Part shown: in pieces, positions 7,298-10,438 of the stretch
How the letters are laid out: every line of letters begins with the position of its first letter
Numbering within the stretch: position 1 is the stretch's first letter
Assembly (NCBI GenBank): GCA_035637115.1
Contig: DASPXV010000248.1
Coordinates: 1-10,438, forward strand
Reading direction: 5' to 3'
DNA: 10,438 nt
Source of the DNA: JAICSD01 sp035637115
GTDB lineage: Bacteria > Acidobacteriota > Vicinamibacteria > Vicinamibacterales > 2-12-FULL-66-21
The notes under the pieces: model-generated
The model's database searches: none
The model's input: only the letters and a program-made list of their open reading frames with translations
What the model was told of the DNA's origin: nothing
Position numbers and translations under genes: made by a program

Positions 7298-8079
7298 GAG
7301 CCGTATTCCTGGGGCCGTACCCGCGATGCTGTGACCAGGCCTTCGGCGAGTAAATTTGCCAGGCCCCGTCCAGGATCGAAGTTCGTCGTTGCATCAAGCG
7401 CACGTTCGGCGGCCTCACCGATTGATTGGCCGTCGAGGATTGCCTCCCGGAACACGAAATCGCCCAGTTCGAGGCGTTTCAGATCGAAGCTGCCACGCGC
7501 ACCGCGGATCTGAAGCCACGCGACGTCTGGCGCGAACACGAATTCGCTGGGCGCGCTGTTGGTCAGGTACAGCTTCATAAGATCGTCAACCGGCCATTCA
7601 ACGCGCAGATAACGCAGGCCTGGCTGCAGGTCCACGACAACATCTGGAAGGATGGTCTGGTCAAGATGGGCCAGTCCATCGGACCGGTACGGGGAGTGCT
7701 CGATTGCGATCGACACCACCCCGATGCTCCATTCCAGTTCGGCGAAGCTTCGCAAGTACGGCAGTCCTCCAGCCTTGGGTCGGCTTGCGAGGAAAGCAGG
7801 AAACTCCTCGCCGTATTCCGCGATACACGGCGCTTTCGGCGGGCAGTCGAACACGAACTGCCGCGCCGCTGCTGTCAGAAATGGCGTGCCCACGAGCCAG
7901 GCCGTCGCTGGAAACTTCCCGACCACCGCCGTCACCAGGCTCGTCTCGTAATGGCGTTGGTGAATTCTGAGGCGGTTCAGCGGATCGCGACCGCCTACCA
8001 GAACATCGGCGAGTGGCGCCGCATCACCCGTGACAACCGCCTCGCGCACTCGGCGCTGCGTCTCAGCGAGCGTCGACAT
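7294..8079 (-). CDS. bufC: DUF2063 bufferin maturation partner protein (BufC/HvfC-like)
   Basis: This 261-aa protein has an N-terminal DUF2063 domain, often labelled a putative DNA-binding domain, over about residues 5-100. It includes RLRIHQRHYETSLVTAVVG and FPATAWLVG, followed by YGEEFPAFLASRP. A less conserved C-terminal half contains the LPYLRSFAELEWS stretch. In MNIO systems this family binds the precursor peptide and works with the DUF692 enzyme, so the DNA-binding label is probably misleading here. ATG 8079 lies inside the 3' end of bufB (17-nt overlap), and the stop overlaps the doxX start by four bases. This tight packing supports a single polycistronic unit. Confidence 0.92.
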   Translation of the reverse strand: MSTLAETQRRVREAVVTGDAAPLADVLVGGRDPLNRLRIHQRHYETSLVTAVVGKFPATAWLVGTPFLTAAARQFVFDCPPKAPCIAEYGEEFPAFLASRPKAGGLPYLRSFAELEWSIGVVSIAIEHSPYRSDGLAHLDQTILPDVVVDLQPGLRYLRVEWPVDDLMKLYLTNSAPSEFVFAPDVAWLQIRGARGSFDLKRLELGDFVFREAILDGQSIGEAAERALDATTNFDPGRGLANLLAEGLVTASRVRPQEYGS

Positions 8080-8938
8080 GGCTCGGCTCCTTGGCGCTGG
8101 CGGCTTGCGCCGTCATCTCGGCGCGTGCGGCTTCAGCGAGCAATGTCGACAATGCCGGAATGTCGTTGTCCCACTCGATCAGCGTCGGTTTCACACCAAA
8201 CCGACCGATCGTGTAGGCGTACAACTCCCATGCCGGATCCGCGACGGCGGTCGCGTGCGTGTCGACCAGGATCTCGGCGCCAGGAGTCGATTCGTCAGGC
8301 TCGGCATTGAATCCTCCCAGATGCAATTCGCCAATGCTGTCGCCTGAGAGGCCGTCGATATACTCGTAAGCGTCGTACCCCATGTTCCGCGCGCTGAGGT
8401 AGACGTTGCTGACGTCGCAGAGCAATTGACACCCCGTTCGGCGCACGATCTCATTCAGGAAGTCCGCTTCCCCCATCGTCGAAGTGCCGAAAGCGACGTA
8501 GGTCGAGGGATTCTCGAGCAAGTACGCCCGGCCGAGTGCTTCCTGAACCTCCTGAATGTGCGCTGAGACAATGCGCAACGTCTCGTCATTGAACGGCAAT
8601 GGCAGCAGGTCGTTCAAGTACTCGCCGGCATGCGTGGACCATGCGAGGTGACCGGACACCAGCGCCGGGTCTATCGCGTCGATGAGCGCACGCACCCGCA
8701 TCAGATGCCGGCGGTCGACGCCGCTCGCGCTTCCGACCGAAACACCGACCGTGTGAACTGAGATTGGATAATCGCGCGAGAGGTCAGCCAGGAGCTCGGT
8801 TGCGTGTGGGTTGGCGAGGAAGTTCTCGGGGTGAATCTCGAGCCATCCGACCGGCGGTCGGGTGGCCACCATTTCGGCGAGATGCGGCAATCTCAGACCG
8901 ATGCCCGCACGATGTGGATCCACATGATGTGATGTCAT
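8063..8938 (-). CDS. bufB: DUF692 multinuclear non-heme iron oxygenase, bufferin-modifying
   Basis: An MNIO (DUF692, MbnB/BufB) TIM-barrel enzyme of about 291 aa. Numbered from the in-frame GTG at 8947, the expected metal-ligand stretches are all present: WLEIHPENF (35-43), SVH (H65), GHLAW (H100), LLENPS (E145), CDVSN (D178, N181), ELHLGG (H209), VDTH (D229, H231) and LIEWDND (E258). Such enzymes use a mixed-valent iron cluster and O2 to oxidise Cys of a partner peptide; BufB members make thiooxazole-type heterocycles in bufferins. I chose ATG 8938, with GGGTGG five bases upstream; GTG 8947 would add three residues. The gene begins about 20 bases after bufA ends and overlaps bufC. MbnB of methanobactin is excluded by the bufA precursor next to it. 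Confidence 0.93.
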   Translation of the reverse strand: MTSHHVDPHRAGIGLRLPHLAEMVATRPPVGWLEIHPENFLANPHATELLADLSRDYPISVHTVGVSVGSASGVDRRHLMRVRALIDAIDPALVSGHLAWSTHAGEYLNDLLPLPFNDETLRIVSAHIQEVQEALGRAYLLENPSTYVAFGTSTMGEADFLNEIVRRTGCQLLCDVSNVYLSARNMGYDAYEYIDGLSGDSIGELHLGGFNAEPDESTPGAEILVDTHATAVADPAWELYAYTIGRFGVKPTLIEWDNDIPALSTLLAEAARAEMTAQAASAKEPSHVDAR

Positions 8939-8957
8939 GATGGCCACCCAACCTTAG

Positions 8958-9245
8958 CTACTTCTTCGGTGTTTTGCTCGCACTCGGTGTTTTGCTCGCG
9001 CCGACGATACGATCGCAGTAGCCTTCCGGCACATAGATCCACGCTTTGGGATCGGCGTTCACCTTGGAGCTCCCGCCACACGAGTTGTTGCCGGTTGAAG
9101 CGCAATCGTTCTTCCCGGCCTTCGCGATGCCGTAGCACTTCTCCGCCTTCCAGCTCGGTGGCTCCACCGGCTTTTGGGCTGAAAGAATCGCTGGCCCGGC
9201 GATGGCCGCCGCGAAGGCGGACGCGATGACGGCTCGTCTGTTCAT
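8958..9245 (-). CDS. bufA: Bufferin precursor peptide (DUF2282 family)
   Basis: The 95-aa product starts with a Sec signal peptide: MNRRA, a hydrophobic stretch to about residue 22, and likely cleavage near AILSA at 23. The mature part has four Cys (C37, C48, C56, C77) in the family pattern EKCYGIAKAGKNDC, SCGGSSKV, then YVPEGYC. In characterised bufferins the two central Cys become thiooxazoles and the outer two form a disulfide, giving a secreted copper-binding RiPP. ATG 9245 has GGAGG six bases upstream, which overrules longer in-frame starts as far as 9581 that lack homology. The C terminus carries a doubled SKTP motif. It is the first gene of the buf operon, followed by bufB after a short gap, and faces the divergent ECF sigma gene. 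Confidence 0.93.
   Translation of the reverse strand: MNRRAVIASAFAAAIAGPAILSAQKPVEPPSWKAEKCYGIAKAGKNDCASTGNNSCGGSSKVNADPKAWIYVPEGYCDRIVGASKTPSASKTPKK
8966..9001 (-). repeat. Two 18-bp tandem repeats in the bufA 3' end
   Basis: Copies at 8966-8983 and 8984-9001 match at 17 of 18 bases. On the coding strand they encode ASKTPS-ASKTPK, a basic, proline-containing tail after the last Cys. The sequence shows a recent in-frame duplication; its effect is unknown. Confidence 0.85.
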
Positions 9246-9251
9246 GACATT

Positions 9252-9256
9252 CCTCC
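9252..9256 (-). promoter_or_regulatory. Strong Shine-Dalgarno for bufA
   Basis: GGAGG on the minus strand lies six bases before ATG 9245. It is the best ribosome binding site in the buf operon and fixes the bufA start. Confidence 0.85.
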
Positions 9257-9283
9257 ACGGTGGCGGTCCGGTGACGCCGGAAT

Positions 9284-9310
9284 GGCGAACGTCGGAAGCC
9301 ACTCGGTTAC
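9284..9310 (-). promoter_or_regulatory. Candidate ECF-sigma promoter for the buf operon
   Basis: On the minus strand GTAACC (9305-9310) resembles an ECF -35 element; as I recall, SigF-dependent promoters of the Caulobacter bufferin (gig) operon carry the same hexamer. After 16-17 bases comes TCGCC (9284-9288), a loose -10. Transcription would start near 9277, about 30 bases before bufA. The -10 match is imperfect and no second copy was seen in front of the sigma gene. Confidence 0.5.
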
Positions 9311-9434
9311 GACTCTTTAGTATCAGCAATCGGCAGACCACGGTGCTGTGATCTCGGTCACACAATCGCGGATCTCGCCGGCAGAGGTTTCGACTGGCAA
9401 ACGTGTGAGCCACGTCACAGCTGTCGATCTCCCG

Positions 9435-10121
9435 ATGACTCACACTGAATCGATGTCGAACGCTCCGGCTGAGGCTTCGTCGCCATCCCCTTCCAACGCC
9501 TCGGCGACGGATGTTGCGCTCGTTCGACGAATGCTCAGTGGCGACGAGGCGGCGTTCGCTGACGTGGTGCGGCGTTATCACGCGTCGCTCATTCGAGTTG
9601 CCATGGCGTTCGTGGCGACTCGCGAGGTCGCCGAAGAGGTGGCGCAGGAGACCTGGCTCGCCGTCCTGAACGGCCTTTCAGCATTCGAAGGACGCTCGAC
9701 TCTCAAACGCTGGATCTTCAGCATCGTGACGAACCGCGCGAAGACACGTGGTGTACGCGAAAAACGGACGATCGCATTCTCCGAGCTCTTAGTTCCTGGA
9801 TCCGATGTCGAACCAGCGATCGACCCGGAACGATTTACGTCCTCTGGTGCCTGGTCGACGCCGCCGGCGCGCTGGGACAAAGACAGTCCTGAGGAACAAC
9901 TGCTGCGGCGGGAAGCTCGCAGCGTCCTGGAAGGCGCGATTGCCCAGCTGCCGCCCAGTCAACGCGCCGTCGTGACGTTGCGCGATATTGAGGGACTGGA
10001 GGCGGCCGAGGTCTGTAATGTATTAGGCCTTTCCGAGACTAATCAGCGGGTACTGCTGCACCGCGCCCGCTCAAAGGTGCGCGCCGCGTTGGAGCGTCAC
10101 GTGTCCGGGGCCCAACTATGA
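9435..10121 (+). CDS. ECF RNA polymerase sigma factor
   Basis: A sigma-70 family ECF factor of about 228 aa from ATG 9435. Region 2 (about 28-105) shows LVRRMLSGDEAAFADVVRRY, then REVAEEVAQETWLAVLNGL, FEGRSTLKRWIFSIVTNRAK. Region 4 (about 163-215) shows LPPSQRAVVTLRDIEGL, VCNVLGLSETNQRVLLHRAR. The linker of about 50 aa is long for an ECF factor and includes a Trp/Pro-rich stretch. Starts at GTG 9348 and ATG 9453 are also in frame; none has a clear Shine-Dalgarno and the conserved domain begins after all three. The gene is divergent from bufA and overlaps the anti-sigma start by four bases (ATGA). It is a plausible activator of the buf operon, by analogy with SigF control in Caulobacter. Confidence 0.92.
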   Translation: MTHTESMSNAPAEASSPSPSNASATDVALVRRMLSGDEAAFADVVRRYHASLIRVAMAFVATREVAEEVAQETWLAVLNGLSAFEGRSTLKRWIFSIVTNRAKTRGVREKRTIAFSELLVPGSDVEPAIDPERFTSSGAWSTPPARWDKDSPEEQLLRREARSVLEGAIAQLPPSQRAVVTLRDIEGLEAAEVCNVLGLSETNQRVLLHRARSKVRAALERHVSGAQL

Positions 10122-10243
10122 TCACCTGCCGCGAACTCACCGAGCTCGTGACCGGCTACCTCGAGGGCCGGCTCTCAATCGGGCAGCGCCTCCGCTTTGA
10201 AATGGATGTGTCCCGAGTCTTGTGGAAAATAAAAATGGCGTAA
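10118..10243 (+). pseudogene. zf-HC2 anti-sigma factor gene truncated by insertion
   Basis: ATG 10118 overlaps the sigma stop as ATGA, the usual coupling for sigma/anti-sigma pairs. The first 29 codons read MITCRELTELVTGYLEG then RLSIGQRLRFEM, a typical start of zinc-finger anti-sigma factors, with the first zinc ligand C4. In the family this is followed at once by HxxxCxxC. Here the reading changes after FEM to a non-homologous, AT-richer DVSRVLWKIKMA and stops at 10241-10243, giving 41 aa. The remaining zinc ligands and any membrane segment are absent. The change coincides with the left end of an inserted element. The fragment is unlikely to hold the sigma factor inactive. Confidence 0.8.
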
Positions 10244-10297
10244 CCTCCTGTTGACCCAAACAGATCGCCGTTACCAGCGGCGACGGAGGTACGCCAT
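10235..10297 (+). promoter_or_regulatory. Inverted repeat covering the transposase ribosome binding site and start
   Basis: ATGGCGTAACCTCC (10235-10248) pairs with GGAGGTACGCCAT (10285-10297) with one bulged A. The right arm holds the Shine-Dalgarno GGAGG (10285-10289) and the first two bases of ATG 10296. A nested perfect stem TCGCCG/CGGCGA (10265-10270 with 10278-10283, 7-base loop) lies inside. In RNA read through from the sigma operon this fold would hide the translation start. Confidence 0.6.
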
Positions 10298-10438
10298 GCA
10301 GGAGACTAGCTAGCACAAGCCCCGCCACGATCCTTCAGTTTCGCCAGGACATCGAAGCCCAGTTCCGCCGCCACATTCGAGAAGCGTGTCGCCCTCGCCG
10401 AGGAGCTTGCGGCGGCGCTCGGCTCGGAGCCGCACGAA
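10296..10438 (+). pseudogene. Frameshifted N-terminus of an IS256-like transposase
   Basis: ATG 10296 follows GGAGG by six bases but reads only MQETS before TAG at 10311-10313. The recognisable sequence continues in frame +1 as TSPATILQFRQDIEAQF then RRHIREA (from 10315), and then in a third frame as RVALAEELAAALGSEPHE to the window end, which resembles the N-terminal region of IS256/Mutator transposases. The first break is a doubled TAGC (10307-10310 and 10311-10314); removing one copy restores MQETSTSPAT. The second, near 10384-10394, fits a two-base loss from a GCGCGT. Two breaks within 100 bases suggest decay, though assembly or read errors at a contig end are possible. The catalytic DDE region is not in the window. 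Confidence 0.6.

Larger units (their letters stand above)
10205..10438 (+). mobile_element. Left end of an IS256-like insertion sequence (right end outside window)
   Basis: From about 10205 the sequence leaves the anti-sigma frame and becomes locally AT-rich (GTCTTGTGGAAAATAAAAA). It then runs into a hairpin region and a transposase start. The exact left boundary, terminal inverted repeat and target duplication cannot be fixed because the right end is beyond the window. IS256/Mutator family assignment rests on the translated transposase start. Confidence 0.6.

Noticed and set aside
6815..8310. Plus-strand ORFs opposite doxX, bufC and bufB
   Set aside because: They run antisense to three clearly recognisable genes and show no domain signals.
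8063..8947. Methanobactin-type MbnB
   Set aside because: The neighbouring precursor is a DUF2282 four-Cys bufferin and the partner is DUF2063, not MbnC.
8958..9581. A 207-aa start for bufA
   Set aside because: The extra 112 residues are not a signal peptide and run into the divergent sigma gene; GGAGG before ATG 9245 and the signal peptide fix the short form.
10251..10279. TTGACC as a -35 element of an internal IS promoter
   Set aside because: No reasonable -10 hexamer occurs 16-18 bases downstream.
10307..10314. CTAGCTAG as a filled-in restriction site, i.e. a cloning trace
   Set aside because: No vector-like sequence is nearby; a simple 4-bp tandem duplication explains it.
1..10438. CRISPR arrays, tRNA, rRNA or riboswitches
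   Set aside because: No regularly spaced repeats, tRNA-like clover leaf or conserved RNA motif was recognised; intergenic gaps are all under 200 bases.

Overview
The window is GC-rich, gene-dense bacterial DNA. It carries two metal/metalloid-handling gene clusters and, at the right edge, the start of a mobile element. Tight gene overlaps, frequent GTG starts, an ECF sigma/zinc-finger anti-sigma pair and the mix of families would suit an Acidobacteriota-like soil bacterium. No rRNA or other phylogenetic marker is present, so this placement is a guess.

Left part (1-5438, + strand): a tight operon. It starts with the 3' part of a mercuric-reductase-like FAD/NAD(P) disulfide oxidoreductase. Next is an 827-aa fusion of a PqqD-like domain, a radical SAM/SPASM enzyme and an ArsM-type arsenite methyltransferase with a Cys-pair tail. 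A PiT-family phosphate transporter and a membrane-anchored DUF1499 protein follow. Junctions overlap or nearly touch (13-nt overlap, TGATG-type overlap, 6-nt gap). I read this as a putative organoarsenical pathway: reduction, methylation plus a radical step, and transport of an oxyanion or product. The chemistry is inferred.

Middle (5439-6817): a short chimeric-looking gene remnant (+), a TVP38/TMEM64 membrane protein (-) and a small orphan membrane protein (+) that lacks a convincing start. TVP38 proteins often accompany oxidoreductases of the kind found at the left edge.

Right part (6818-9245, - strand): a complete bufferin operon in the order bufA-bufB-bufC-doxX. It encodes a secreted Cys-containing RiPP precursor, a DUF692 multinuclear iron oxygenase, its DUF2063 partner and a DoxX membrane protein. 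bufA has a strong ribosome binding site, with a GTAACC ECF-type -35 element upstream. Divergently (9435-10121, +) lies an ECF sigma factor, translationally coupled to a zf-HC2 anti-sigma gene.

The anti-sigma gene is cut after about 29 codons, immediately before the expected HxxxCxxC zinc ligands, by what looks like the left end of an IS256-like element. That element's transposase start region is itself frameshifted. If real, the insertion should free the sigma factor and could make the neighbouring bufferin operon constitutive.
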